Part shown: positions 14,365-31,177 of the stretch, piece after piece
Layout: every line of letters starts with the position of its first letter
Position numbering within the stretch: the first letter of the stretch is position 1
Position numbers and translations under genes: made by a program
Notes under the pieces: generated by a model
The model's database searches: none
What the model was told of the DNA's origin: nothing
Seen by the model: only the letters and a program-made list of their open reading frames with translations
Assembly: GCF_000024265.1 (NCBI RefSeq)
Contig: NC_013204.1
Span: forward strand, 876,501 to 940,500
Direction of reading: 5' to 3'
DNA from: Eggerthella lenta DSM 2243
GTDB lineage: Bacteria > Actinomycetota > Coriobacteriia > Coriobacteriales > Eggerthellaceae
Length of the DNA: 64,000 nucleotides

Positions 14365-16014
14365 CTATTTGAGGATGCGTCGTGTGGCGAGCGCGGCGCC
14401 TGCGATCGCGGCGATGCCGGCTGCTCCAAGCGCCACGCCGAGCGGCGCGTTCGTGGTGCCGTCGCCCGTCTGGCTGAGCTTCGAGGTTTTTGCGGCTGTT
14501 TCGTTGCCGTTCTTCTCGTCTCCGTCGGCCTTGGGCAGGTTGACAGGCTCCTGCGCAGGGGCGGTTGGCTCTTCAAGGGAGGGCTTGCTGCTGTTCGCCA
14601 CTTCTTTCGTCGGCTCTTGCAGACCTGATCCCGGCGTCGTTTCCGGGCTTTCGGGCGGCGTCGTGCTCTCCGGAGGCTTTGTTTCCTCGGGCGGCGTCGT
14701 TTCGGATCCAGCGGGAGGCGTCGTGTTTTCGGGGTTCGACGGCGATGCAGGCGGAGTTGGAGCCGCGCTGTCTTCGTCCGGCTTCGGGGTTTCGTCGGGA
14801 TCGGCCTGTCCGGCGCCGTCGTTCGCGGGCGGGGCGGGTTCGTTCGGAGCGCTCGGCGGGTTCCCTTCGGGCGCTGCCGGCGGGTTCACCTCGGGCGGCA
14901 GGACGCTCTCGGGCGGTTTCGTCTCGCCCGAAGGCGCATCTCCGCTGCCTTCCTCGGGAGGGGTGTTCCCGACCGGCGGAACCGCAGGGGAATCCGCCGC
15001 AGGGGGCTCTTCCTCGACAGGAGGCACGGTGGGCTTCTCGGGAAGCAGGCTCAGGCACAGCTCCTTTTCCTGTTTGTACCTGTTCGTCCAGCCTTCGTGG
15101 TACTGCGGCTGGCCGTGGTAGAACTCGGCCACGTGCGCTATCACGTAATCGCACAGCGTGGTGACGAACTGTTCGTCGGTCATGTCGTTCGTCAGCCCGG
15201 CGCCGGGGTAGTTATAGCTGTTGTAATATGTTCCGTTCACGTAGCCGTCGGACCAACCGCCCACGAATTTGTGCCATCCCGACGTGCCGAACAGGTTCGC
15301 CAGGCCCCAGCAAAGGCCTTTGACGCTGTCGGCGCGATTCGAGATGTCGATGCCGCGGCTTGCGAGGTACGTTTCAGCGGGGACGTAGTAGTTGTCGTAT
15401 GCGAAGGTGTCCTGCAGTGCCGAGAACTCCGCGGGGTCGGCGGCGTATGCCGCATGCCAGGATTCGTTCAATTGCTGGCCGATGTCGGTCAGCCGATCCG
15501 CGTTTCCGTCGTACAGGTCTCCCGAAATGTTCGCGCTGGGAACCCAGGAGAACATCCGGTACTTGACCGGGTCGAAATTGTAGCAATAGGAAATAAAGCT
15601 TTTGAGCGAGTATCGGTTGTCGAATTGATAGTAGCCCATTGCATGGTAGCCATCGCCCCATGAGAGCCCCTGGTCATAGTTCTGGTTGCTCTCGAATCGG
15701 GCGAAGTACTTCATCTCGTTCGAGAGGCTGCGCAGCTGCGTGTTGGCTGCCAGCGGGACGGCCAGCGTCCGTGCGATTGGCGCGACGGGGTTGTCGGAGT
15801 AGAAGTCGGCTTTATCGTAGCCATCGGGCTTGGCGGCCGCGCCCGAAGGGGCGGAGTCGGCGCCGCCGGCCGTTCCTCTAGCGGAATCGGCGGCGTTGGC
15901 GGACTCATCGTCTTCTGGGGCTTCGTCCGCAAAGGCCGCGCCCGGCAGCAGGCCGCACGCGAGGGAGAGCGAAACACCCAAGGCGAGCGCCTTCGGCGTA
16001 GTGGATTGTCCCAT
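14365..16014 (-). CDS. Sortase-anchored surface protein with Pro-rich stalk (LSQTG signal)
   Basis: 549 residues. A signal peptide (about 1-29, ending G-A-A-F-A-D) leads to a globular region (about 80-330) containing YFARFESNQNYDQG, WGDGYHAMGYYQFDNRYSLK and KGLCWGLANLFGTSGWHKFV. Its Glu and aromatic arrangement recalls lysozyme-like cell-wall-acting domains, but I cannot name the family. A long Pro/Glu/Ser/Thr stalk (about 335-500) follows, then LSQTG (513-517), a hydrophobic helix and a basic tail (RRILK). LSQTG is a variant of LPxTG. GGAGG precedes the ATG at 16014. A class B sortase is encoded at 33.5 kb, but whether it recognises this motif is unknown. Confidence 0.8.
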   Translation of the reverse strand: MGQSTTPKALALGVSLSLACGLLPGAAFADEAPEDDESANAADSARGTAGGADSAPSGAAAKPDGYDKADFYSDNPVAPIARTLAVPLAANTQLRSLSNEMKYFARFESNQNYDQGLSWGDGYHAMGYYQFDNRYSLKSFISYCYNFDPVKYRMFSWVPSANISGDLYDGNADRLTDIGQQLNESWHAAYAADPAEFSALQDTFAYDNYYVPAETYLASRGIDISNRADSVKGLCWGLANLFGTSGWHKFVGGWSDGYVNGTYYNSYNYPGAGLTNDMTDEQFVTTLCDYVIAHVAEFYHGQPQYHEGWTNRYKQEKELCLSLLPEKPTVPPVEEEPPAADSPAVPPVGNTPPEEGSGDAPSGETKPPESVLPPEVNPPAAPEGNPPSAPNEPAPPANDGAGQADPDETPKPDEDSAAPTPPASPSNPENTTPPAGSETTPPEETKPPESTTPPESPETTPGSGLQEPTKEVANSSKPSLEEPTAPAQEPVNLPKADGDEKNGNETAAKTSKLSQTGDGTTNAPLGVALGAAGIAAIAGAALATRRILK

Positions 16015-16514
16015 GAGGACCTCCTAGTTCTGCAAGTATGCTGCGTTTCAAGTGCGTTCGTAGTGTGTTTGCGCGCCCGCGGGCGCGTTGAAACTTAAGT
16101 TTCGCACGCGATTGCGGGCGGAGCCAAGTCCCGATAGCCCGTTTCCACAGCTCCCTGACAAACAAAACAAACTTCAGCAGGGAGGTGAGCCTGATGATGA
16201 AGATCATCGTTTCGCCAAGTCAGCGACTTTTTTTGCGGGGCTTTCCAGCTCGGAATTCGTCGAAGGGGTCTTGAACCGGCAAAGCTATCCAGCTCGCATA
16301 GCGTCGGCGGAGCCTCGAATCGACCGAAGATGCCGTCCCGATGTCGGGATCGGCCTGAAACCATACTTGCATTCTCCCAGATAAAAGGGCAAATCAACAA
16401 AGAATTTCCACAGTTCGTAAAAATATTTCTTGACTAGCCTTGACGTGCGACGTATCTTAGGCAATTGCGACTTTTTCGCAGAAATGCGGGTGCACATGAA
16501 GGAGGAAAAGCCTC
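16015..16514. other. Intergenic region upstream of rpoB
   Basis: 500 bases between divergent genes. Only the rpoB promoter (16430-16458) is clear. A 26-codon reading frame with AGGTGA upstream (16194-16274, starting MMKIIVSPSQRLFLRG) is noted but not called. A weak stem plus T7 lies inside it near 16217-16235. Confidence 0.6.
16430..16458 (+). promoter_or_regulatory. rpoBC promoter
   Basis: TTGACT (16430-16435), a 17-base spacer and TATCTT (16453-16458). The predicted start near 16465 leaves a leader of about 50 bases to the rpoB GTG. Confidence 0.8.
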
Positions 16515-24464
<7,950 letters not shown>

Positions 24465-24475
24465 GTTCGACCTGA

Positions 24476-24505
24476 GGGGCGCGCTCGGCGCGCCCCTTTC
24501 TTGTT
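24476..24505 (+). terminator. rpoC terminator
   Basis: GGGGCGCGC (24476-24484) pairs with 24488-24496 around a three-base loop and is followed by TTTCTTGTT. It lies 12 bases past the rpoC stop. Confidence 0.85.
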
Positions 24506-24519
24506 GCGGCTTTCTTGGC

Positions 24520-24604
24520 GGGAGGTACGGGGCGGCACCCAGTCGCTCAGACAGTCCTCGCTTCGCTGCGGAACTCGCTTGGTGGGTGCCGCCCCGCACC
24601 TCCC
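24520..24604. repeat. Large inverted repeat after rpoC
   Basis: A 22-base left arm (24520-24541; starts GGGAGGTACGGGGCGG) pairs with 24583-24604 with one mismatch, enclosing about 41 bases. It is non-coding and does not look like a simple terminator. It is probably a dispersed palindromic element. Confidence 0.6.
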
Positions 24605-24627
24605 TTCATGCGGTTTTCGCAGTAGGT

Positions 24628-24675
24628 TGTCATCCTGAGCGAGCGCGCAGCGCGGAGTCGAAGGATCCCGCGCGG
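24628..24675. repeat. Intergenic repeat, copy 1 (TGTCATCCTGAGCGAGCG family)
   Basis: Begins TGTCATCCTGAGCGAGCG and ends CGAAGGATCCCGCGCGG. The same ends recur at 26681-26795 with a longer middle. No coding potential; it looks like a short dispersed intergenic element. Confidence 0.7.
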
Positions 24676-24777
24676 TGCCGGCGGGTGCGGATCGCAACCT
24701 GCGATAGGGCGGTCAGACCGGGACTCGCTGGAGAAGGGTTCTACCTGCGGGGTTTGCTTAGTTGTAGGAGGAGCATC

Positions 24778-25269
24778 ATGTCTCAGAAAACCTATATCCC
24801 TTCCGGCGAAATGCCGCCTTCGTCGCAGATCGGGGCGACGTTCGAGGCGCTTGCCGCAACTATCGCAGCCCGGCGCGAGGCGGGGGAGGAGAGCTACACC
24901 TATCGTCTGCTCACCGGCTCTCTCGACGGGGTGCTGAAGAAGGTCATGGAGGAGGCGGGCGAGACGGCGCTTGCGGCGAAGGACGTGGAGTCGTGGGCGT
25001 GCTCGTCGCTGGCGGCATCGATCGCGGCAAGCGGCGCTGTCGACGAGACCGACGAGCTGGCCGTCGATCTGCCGCCCGAGTACGACGCGGCCATCGATCA
25101 TCTGCGCTACGAGGCGGCCGATGTGGTGTACCACCTGCTCGTGGTGCTCGAGCGCTACGGCATCGGTCTCGACGAGTTCGCCGCCGAGCTGAACAACCGC
25201 ATGACCGACGCGGAACGCCCCGAGGGCGGCGTCCGCTTGCATGAAGACCATGTGAAACGGGGGAAGTAG
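24778..25269 (+). CDS. hisE: Phosphoribosyl-ATP pyrophosphohydrolase
   Basis: 163-residue all-alpha MazG-like enzyme catalysing the second step of histidine synthesis, PR-ATP to PR-AMP plus PPi. The metal-binding core is KKVMEEAGETALAAKD (about 50-65) and the paired helix YEAADVVYHLLVVLERYGI (about 105-123). It has an N-terminal extension of about 25 residues and an inserted Ala/Ser-rich segment (about 70-90) relative to minimal HisE. There are no other his genes nearby. The ATG at 24778 follows AGGAGG. Confidence 0.88.
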   Translation: MSQKTYIPSGEMPPSSQIGATFEALAATIAARREAGEESYTYRLLTGSLDGVLKKVMEEAGETALAAKDVESWACSSLAASIAASGAVDETDELAVDLPPEYDAAIDHLRYEAADVVYHLLVVLERYGIGLDEFAAELNNRMTDAERPEGGVRLHEDHVKRGK

Positions 25270-25339
25270 ATCTTCCGGCGGTTATCCGCCGCCTCGAAAG
25301 CCCCGCTTACTTTGTTGAACCTGCTGGAAAGGAAAGAGC

Positions 25340-26674
25340 ATGGCACGTTTATTTGGAACGGATGGGGTTCGCGGCGTCGCGAACAAGGAGCTGACGTGCG
25401 AGACGGCCTTCAAGCTGGGTCAGGCCGCCGTGGCCTTCCAGGGCAAGACCATCCTCATCGGCAAGGACACGCGCCTGTCCGGCGACATGCTGGAGTCGGC
25501 CGTGGCGTCCGGCATCATGTCGATGGGCGGCACGGCGCTCCTGGCCGGCATCATCCCGACGCCCGCCATCGCGCTTCTGGTGCGCGAGCTGCACTGCGAC
25601 GGCGGCATCGTCATCTCGGCGTCGCACAACCCACCCGAGTACAACGGCATCAAGCTGTTTGACGGCCAGGGCTTCAAGCTGCCGGATGCGGTTGAGGACG
25701 AGATCGAGGCTTATCTGGCGGCGGGCGGCCCGTCGGCGGACGAGCTGCCGAACGGCGACGAGGTGGGCGTGGCGCTGCCGGTGGACGATGCCTGCGAGCT
25801 GTACATCGCGCACGCCGTGTCCACGGTGGCCGGCGAGGGCATCGACTTCGCGGGCCTCAAGGTGGCGCTCGACGCAGGCCATGGCGCATCCTGCATGACC
25901 AGCGCCGAGGCGCTGCGCCGTCTGGGCGCCGAGGTGGTTTCGATCAACGAGGACTTCGACGGCACCGACATCAACGTGCAGTGCGGCTCCACCCATCTCG
26001 AGCCGTTGCGCGCGCTCGTGGCCGAGACGGGCGCCGACGTGGGCATCGCGCACGACGGCGACGCCGACCGCGTCATGCTTGTGGACGCGAACGGCAACGA
26101 GATCGACGGCGACGTGGTGGAGGCCGTGTGCGCTATCGACCTGCACAAGCGCGGGCTGCTTGCCGGCGGCACCGCCGTGTCCACCGTCATGTGCAACCTC
26201 GGGCTCTCGCATGCTCTGCGCGATGCGGGCATCGAGCTCGTCCAGACGAAGGTGGGCGACCGTTACGTGCTGGAGGCCATGCGCGAGGGCGGCTTCGTCC
26301 TGGGCGGCGAGCAGAGCGGCCATATGATCTTCCTCGAGCACAACTCCACAGGCGACGGCTTGGTGACCGCCCTGCAGTTCCTGGCCGCTTGCCGGCGTGC
26401 CGGTTCCTCCATCGAGGATGTCGCCAGCGTCATGACGCGTTTCCCGCAGACGCTGATCAACGTGCGCGTGAACGACAAGCACGCCGTGGACGGCAATGCG
26501 GCTGTGCAGGCCGCCGTCGAAGCTGCCGAAGCGGAGCTGGGCGATTCGGGTCGCGTGCTGCTGCGTCCTTCCGGCACCGAGCCGGTGGTGCGCGTCATGG
26601 TGGAGGCCGCCAGCGCCGAGGAGGCCGACCGCCACGCGCAGGCCATCGCCGCCGTGGTCGAGCGCGAGGCGTGA
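25340..26674 (+). CDS. glmM: Phosphoglucosamine mutase
   Basis: 444-residue alpha-D-phosphohexomutase converting glucosamine-6-P to glucosamine-1-P for UDP-GlcNAc and peptidoglycan synthesis. The active-site Ser95 lies in VISASHNPPEYNGIK. The Mg loop DGDADR, the sugar loop GGEQSGH and the C-terminal phosphate-binding loop RPSGTEPVVRV are all present. The N-terminus MARLFGTDGVRGVAN is diagnostic of GlmM. The ATG follows AAAGGAAA. Confidence 0.97.
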   Translation: MARLFGTDGVRGVANKELTCETAFKLGQAAVAFQGKTILIGKDTRLSGDMLESAVASGIMSMGGTALLAGIIPTPAIALLVRELHCDGGIVISASHNPPEYNGIKLFDGQGFKLPDAVEDEIEAYLAAGGPSADELPNGDEVGVALPVDDACELYIAHAVSTVAGEGIDFAGLKVALDAGHGASCMTSAEALRRLGAEVVSINEDFDGTDINVQCGSTHLEPLRALVAETGADVGIAHDGDADRVMLVDANGNEIDGDVVEAVCAIDLHKRGLLAGGTAVSTVMCNLGLSHALRDAGIELVQTKVGDRYVLEAMREGGFVLGGEQSGHMIFLEHNSTGDGLVTALQFLAACRRAGSSIEDVASVMTRFPQTLINVRVNDKHAVDGNAAVQAAVEAAEAELGDSGRVLLRPSGTEPVVRVMVEAASAEEADRHAQAIAAVVEREA

Positions 26675-26680
26675 TTCCGC

Positions 26681-26795
26681 TGTCATCCTGAGCGAGCGCA
26701 AGCATTCGACAGTCCAGCGGACTGTAGAATTCCCGAGCACGCGAAGCGAGCGCAGGGAGGCCCCGCGAAGCGGGGACGCGAAGGATCCCGTGCGG
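26681..26795. repeat. Intergenic repeat, copy 2 (TGTCATCCTGAGCGAGCG family)
   Basis: Same ends as copy 1 (TGTCATCCTGAGCGAGCG and CGAAGGATCCCGTGCGG), but with a longer interior that includes a perfect hairpin ACAGTCC-AGC-GGACTGT (26709-26725) and a CCCCGCGAAGCGGGG palindrome (26761-26775). It lies 7 bases past the glmM stop and may also act as its 3' end. Confidence 0.7.
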
Positions 26796-26911
26796 CGTCA
26801 GCAGGAAGTCTTTCTGCCGGTGCCGTATTCGGGATCCTTCTATTGCGTAGTGCGCGCTTCGGGGCGAAAAGCAAGCAGGGTTGCCCCCCCCCTGCGTGCG
26901 GGCAAGTTCCC

Positions 26912-27099
26912 GACTTATGCGTACCTCTGCCATCGAAAACGCCCAAAAAGCACCATGTACGCGACTTATGTGCACCTCGGAAGCGGCCTGCGCGATCGAA
27001 GTATTTCATAGCTAACTTTTGACCAGGCCTTTTATTGGGCGACGCTTTGCCGCGTCGTCTGAAAAGGCCGTTTCGGCGTGGCAGAGGTGCGCATAAGTC
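26912..27099. repeat. Composite element built from a GACTTATGCGCACCTCTGCCA repeat unit
   Basis: Unit copies: 26912-26932 (direct), 26963-26978 (partial direct) and 27079-27099 (inverted; one mismatch against copy 1). Between them lies a nested hairpin: GGCCTTTT (27026-27033) pairs with AAAAGGCC (27062-27069), with an inner GACGC/GCGTC stem. The terminal inverted arrangement suggests a small non-autonomous mobile or palindromic element in the glmM-ppk1 gap. Confidence 0.6.
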
Positions 27100-27323
27100 A
27101 TGGACAGAGGAGATTTCTCCGGTTTTCGTTGCAGGCGCCCCGTTTGACGGGGTGCCGCCACGTTCGCGTTCGGCCGATCATCGCAGGCAGGATCAAGCAA
27201 TGGCGCTTCGTCTTCGAAAGCGCCGGCTACCGCTTCGACGCCGAGTCGGGTCGCGTGCTGTGCTTCTGCTGCGATCCGGAACGCTTCTGGAAATACGTCG
27301 GGCCGATGAGGAAAGGCGAGTAG
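27078..27323 (+). pseudogene. Possible small protein or gene remnant overlapping the repeat
   Basis: 81-codon frame from a GTG. Its first third is repeat-derived (MAEVRISHG), but the last 45 codons (from GRIKQWRFVFESAGYRFDAE to FWKYVGPMRKGE) use the G/C-ending codons typical of real genes here. No ribosome-binding site fits and no family is recognised. It is most likely the surviving 3' end of a decayed gene. Confidence 0.3.
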
Positions 27324-27480
27324 CGGGAGGGTGGCAAGGCGGCAACGCTCAGCTGCGGCCTCTTGCGCACTCGCGCGCTTCATGGGATCGTGGTCGTTGC
27401 GACAGGGACGCGGCCGCGATATGCGCGCCGGTCGACCGCGGCATCCTCGGACTGCGCTCCTGCCGCATCATCCGAAAGCA

Positions 27481-27514
27481 ACGCCCTCGGCTCCGAAGAG
27501 CCGAGGGCGTTTTC
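27481..27514. terminator. Terminator at the 3' end of ppk1
   Basis: ACGCCCTCGGCTC (27481-27493) pairs with 27498-27510 around CGAA, 21 bases beyond the ppk1 stop. TTTT follows on the plus strand and TTGCTTT on the minus strand, so it may work both ways. Confidence 0.8.
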
Positions 27515-27534
27515 ATGCGAGAGGGAGCGTGCTC

Positions 27535-30213
27535 TTATCGCACGAACAGGCTGAGGAAGCGCACGAGCAGGCTCGGCTTCTTCGCACCGCGCGTTGCGGG
27601 CGGGGCTGCCACCATGCCCTGCTCGGCGCACGGGCGCTCGCCGACAGGAGGTTCGATGGCGTCGGCTTCGAGTGCCGGGGCGGTGGCAGGGCCGACCGGA
27701 ATAGCGGGCGCGGTTGCGGGCGCGATCCGGGACGATGCGGCCACGGATGCCTGAACGGCGGCTTCCGCAGCCGCTTCCGCCTCGCGCGCGGCCGCAGCCG
27801 CGGCGCGTTCCTCCGCGCGGATGCTCGCCTCGTCCTCGGTCATCTCGTGTGCCGCCATCAGCTGGGCCGAACGTCGCCGAGCAGCATCGCGCGCCGCTTC
27901 GTCCTCGGCTGCTTCCAGGCGGCGCTGCTGCGCGCGCTTGATGAAGAACTCCTGCGATTCGAACAGCACGGTCTCGCCGTCGGCGTCTTCTTTCGCGAAC
28001 GCGCCGAGCGGCGTGTAGCTGCCATCGGGCATGAGCTCACGCAGTTTGGCGGTGTCGCTCAGGCTCACGTCGAGGTATCCGAGGATCTGCTCGCGCAGTT
28101 CGCTGTCGAGGACGGGCCAGGCTATCTCGATGCGCTTGTCCATGTTGCGCGTCATGAGGTCGGCGCTGGACAGGTACACCTTCATATTGTCGCGCGGGCC
28201 GAAGCCGTAGATGCGGCTGTGCTCCAGCAGGCGCCCCACGATGGACACGACGCGCACGTGCTCGGTGTAGCCTTCCAGCCCCGGCACGATGCACGAGATG
28301 CCGCGCACGAACAGCGTCACGTTCACGCCGGCCTGCGACGCCTCCACGATCTTCTCGATCACGTCCTTGTCGGTGATGGAGTTCGTTTTGAAGAACAGCC
28401 CGCACGGCTCGCCGGCTTTCTTGCGTTCGATCTGCGCGTCGATCCCAGCGAGGATCATCGGCTTGATCTGCAACGGCGCCACCCACATGATGTCGTAGTT
28501 GTCGGAGGTGTTCTCAAGCCCCATGTTGCGGAAGAACTCGGTTGCGTCTCGCCCGAACGTCTCGTCGGTGGTGATGAACGACAGATCGGTGTACAGCTTC
28601 GCCGTCTTCTCGTTGTAGTTGCCGGTGCCCAGCTGGGTGATGTGCTGCAGCCCCTGGTCGGTTTGACGCGTGATGCAGCATATCTTCGAGTGCACCTTGA
28701 AGTCGCGGAAGCCGTAGATGACGTTGCATCCCGCCTGTTCGAAGCGCTGCGACCATTCGATGTTGTTGCTCTCGTCGAAGCGGGCGCGCAGCTCGAACAG
28801 CGCGGTCACCTCCTTGCCGTTCTCGGCTGCCGCGATGAGCGCCTCGGCTAGATGCGATTGGCTGGCCAGGCGGTACAGCGTGATCTTGATGGAGATGACG
28901 GTGGGGTCGTTCGCAGCCTCGCGCAGAAGCTGCACGAAGGCGTCCATGCTCTCGTACGGGTACGATAGCAGCACTTCCTTCTCGGCCACCTGGTCGATGA
29001 TGCGACGGTTGCGGTCGAGGCAGCCGGGCCACTGCGGCGTGAACGGTACGTTCGTCAGCTCCGCGCGCGCGGTTTCAGGCAGATGGCCGGCCAGCCCCCA
29101 CGTATAGCTCATGTCGAGCGGCACCTTCGTGACGTAAGCTTGGTGCGGCTTGAGGTTCAGGCGCTTGAGCAGCAGCTTCTCCAAGGTGGGCGACAGCGGC
29201 CGTTCGCTTTCGAGGCGTACCGGCGCCAGGCGCGAGCGCTTCTTCAAGATGCGCTTCATGTGCTCGCGATAGTCCTCGTCGCTCTCGTCGGTGCCTTCGG
29301 TGGCGTCGAGGTCGGCGTTGCGGGTGACGCAGATGACGTTCGTGTGCTTGATGGCGTACATGGAGAATATCTCGCTCGCCACCATCTCGATGACGTGCTC
29401 CAGCAGGATGAACTGCAGTCCTTCGCCCGGCAGCGCGATCACGCGCTGGCATTGGCGCGGCATGGGGACGAGGCCCAGCGTCACGCCCTCGGCTCCGAGG
29501 TTCTTCCCCTTCTCCTCCTTGGGCGCCTTTTCGCCGTCCTTGGTCTTCGCCGCCTTCTTCTTCGCGCCCGGCTCCTCGTTGAGGCGCAGTACCACGTACA
29601 GCGCGCCGTTCTCCAGGTGAGGGAAGGGATGGCGCGAGTTGATGATCTGCGGCGACAGGAACGGCATCACGTTCTTGTGCACGTAATCGGACAGGAAGGC
29701 GCGCTGCTCGTCGTCGAGGTCTTCGGGGCGCAGGCTGCACACGCCGCGCGCGCACAGCTGTTTCCGCACGCTTTCGTAGGTGCGTTCCTGGATGGGGTAC
29801 AGCTCGTGGCAGCGCGCGTAGATGGCGTCGAGCTGCTCGGCGGGCGTCATGCCGGACTTCGAGTCGATGATGTGCTTCTTCACTAACGACAGGTCGGTCA
29901 GGCTGCCGACGCGCACCATGAAGAACTCCTGGAGGTTGCTCCAGAAGATGGAGATGAAGTTCAGGCGCTCGAGCAGCGGCACCGTCTCGTCGGCTCCCTG
30001 GTCGAGTACGCGCTCGTTGAACGTGAGCCATGACAGCTCTCGGTTCTGCAAGTAGGATTCTTTGCTCGGTTCGCCCTCGACGGAGGGGTTTGCGCCCTCG
30101 ACTTTGTCGATTGACGCGCGCATCTCGTCCGCGCTCGTTTCCGCGAGAGCGTCCGGCGCTTGGCCGGCAGGAGTCTCGGCGGTGCTGGTCGTGGATTTCT
30201 TGGCTGTGTCCAT
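27535..30213 (-). CDS. ppk1: Polyphosphate kinase 1 with Ala/Glu-rich C-terminal extension
   Basis: 892-residue PPK1, reversibly transferring the gamma phosphate of ATP onto polyphosphate. Domains: the N-terminal domain from YLQNRELSWLTFNERVLDQG (about 54), the head domain, and catalytic C1/C2 domains. His508 in KVHSKICCI is the expected autophosphorylated residue. LLEHSRIYGFG carries the second conserved His. YLSSADLMTRNMDKRIE is intact. A Lys-rich insertion (KKKAAKTKDGEKAPKEEKGK) sits near residue 225. The last about 110 residues are a low-complexity Ala/Glu tail ending in a hydrophobic-basic RFLSLFVR, which could be a membrane-associating segment. ppx follows the same operon 40 bases upstream. 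Confidence 0.96.
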   Translation of the reverse strand: MDTAKKSTTSTAETPAGQAPDALAETSADEMRASIDKVEGANPSVEGEPSKESYLQNRELSWLTFNERVLDQGADETVPLLERLNFISIFWSNLQEFFMVRVGSLTDLSLVKKHIIDSKSGMTPAEQLDAIYARCHELYPIQERTYESVRKQLCARGVCSLRPEDLDDEQRAFLSDYVHKNVMPFLSPQIINSRHPFPHLENGALYVVLRLNEEPGAKKKAAKTKDGEKAPKEEKGKNLGAEGVTLGLVPMPRQCQRVIALPGEGLQFILLEHVIEMVASEIFSMYAIKHTNVICVTRNADLDATEGTDESDEDYREHMKRILKKRSRLAPVRLESERPLSPTLEKLLLKRLNLKPHQAYVTKVPLDMSYTWGLAGHLPETARAELTNVPFTPQWPGCLDRNRRIIDQVAEKEVLLSYPYESMDAFVQLLREAANDPTVISIKITLYRLASQSHLAEALIAAAENGKEVTALFELRARFDESNNIEWSQRFEQAGCNVIYGFRDFKVHSKICCITRQTDQGLQHITQLGTGNYNEKTAKLYTDLSFITTDETFGRDATEFFRNMGLENTSDNYDIMWVAPLQIKPMILAGIDAQIERKKAGEPCGLFFKTNSITDKDVIEKIVEASQAGVNVTLFVRGISCIVPGLEGYTEHVRVVSIVGRLLEHSRIYGFGPRDNMKVYLSSADLMTRNMDKRIEIAWPVLDSELREQILGYLDVSLSDTAKLRELMPDGSYTPLGAFAKEDADGETVLFESQEFFIKRAQQRRLEAAEDEAARDAARRRSAQLMAAHEMTEDEASIRAEERAAAAAAREAEAAAEAAVQASVAASSRIAPATAPAIPVGPATAPALEADAIEPPVGERPCAEQGMVAAPPATRGAKKPSLLVRFLSLFVR

Positions 30214-30253
30214 GAACGTCCCCTTCCCGTAAACGTTCGCTTCCTGCGCGCCG

Positions 30254-31177
30254 CTACCGCAGCATGCGGTCGATCAGGTACCCTTCGCGCACGCCGTACT
30301 TGCACACGTCCAGACGCTCGGCTCCGCATGCGTCGAACAGCTCGCCGAGGATGATGCAGCCCGGTACCAGCGTGTGCACGCGCTCGGCCGAAGCCTTGAG
30401 CGCGGCGTGCGCGAACGTGTCGGGATCGGTGCGGCACCATGCAAGTATCGCATGAATTTGCTGTTTCGTCATGGTTTTCGGACGTACGGCCGCGCCGGTG
30501 GCTTGAGCATGCATCTTGGCGGCCGCGCGCACGCTTCCGCCGATGCCGTACAGCGCTTCCGAGCGGTACGCGTCGGGGTCGGGCAGACCGGCGAAGCGCT
30601 TGCGGAACGCTTCGGCTATGGCGTCCATCTCGCCGGGGGTCGGCAGGATAGCGCGTACGTGCTGGGCGAACGATGACAACGACCCTTGCCCGATGCTCGC
30701 GTTGTCGAAATCGAGGCTGCTTTCGATGCGTGTGAGCTCGGTCGAGCCGCCGCCTATGTCGACGAGCGTGCCCCGCTCTACTGCGCGGTCGCAGGTGGCG
30801 CCGACGAAGCCCAGGTGCGCCTCGTCGGTAGCCGACAGCAGCGAGATGGGCAGCTCGGCTGCCTCCTCGATGGCCGCGACGGCTTCCTCGCAGTTCAAGG
30901 CGTTGCGGATGACCGCGGTGGCGAACACCTCCATCTTCTCGCAATCGAAGTACCGTGCGCGCTTCGCATGTCCGCGCAGCACGCTGACGGCTCGGTCGAT
31001 GCCGTCCTGGGTGAACACCCCGTCCACGACGTAGGCCGACAAGCCCGCCATCACCTTGTCGTTTATGAGACTCTTGAAATCCTTGTTCGTGCACGTGCGC
31101 TTATGCGCGTCTTTCACGTCGTAGACGACGAGGCGTATCGAGTTCGACCCGAGGTCGACCACCGCGTAGTTGGGCAT
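30254..31177 (-). CDS. ppx: Exopolyphosphatase (Ppx/GppA family)
   Basis: 307-residue ASKHA-fold phosphatase removing terminal phosphate from polyphosphate (or pppGpp). Phosphate-1 motif: VVDLGSNSIRLVVYD (6-20). Phosphate-2: LVDIGGGSTELTRI. GIGGSVRAAAKM and CIILGELFDACG form the rest of the nucleotide-like site. It corresponds to the short two-domain form (about 300 residues) found in actinobacteria and lacks the C-terminal HD part of E. coli Ppx. It is transcribed with ppk1 (40-base gap), so synthesis and degradation are co-expressed. Confidence 0.93.
   Translation of the reverse strand: MPNYAVVDLGSNSIRLVVYDVKDAHKRTCTNKDFKSLINDKVMAGLSAYVVDGVFTQDGIDRAVSVLRGHAKRARYFDCEKMEVFATAVIRNALNCEEAVAAIEEAAELPISLLSATDEAHLGFVGATCDRAVERGTLVDIGGGSTELTRIESSLDFDNASIGQGSLSSFAQHVRAILPTPGEMDAIAEAFRKRFAGLPDPDAYRSEALYGIGGSVRAAAKMHAQATGAAVRPKTMTKQQIHAILAWCRTDPDTFAHAALKASAERVHTLVPGCIILGELFDACGAERLDVCKYGVREGYLIDRMLR

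Noticed and set aside
16095-16207. Minus-strand start MIFIIRLTSLLKFVLFVREL, resembling a small hydrophobic toxin
   Set aside because: The frame continues for 100 codons into Arg-rich shadow sequence across the start of the surface-protein gene, and there is no ribosome-binding site.
16194-16274. 26-codon frame MMKIIVSPSQRLFLRG upstream of rpoB with an AGGTGA site
   Set aside because: The ribosome-binding site is tempting, but length, lack of homology and the embedded stem-plus-T7 leave too little support.
26912-27099. Possible CRISPR array
   Set aside because: The repeated unit occurs only three times, in mixed orientation and with unequal spacing; there are no uniform spacers and no cas genes.
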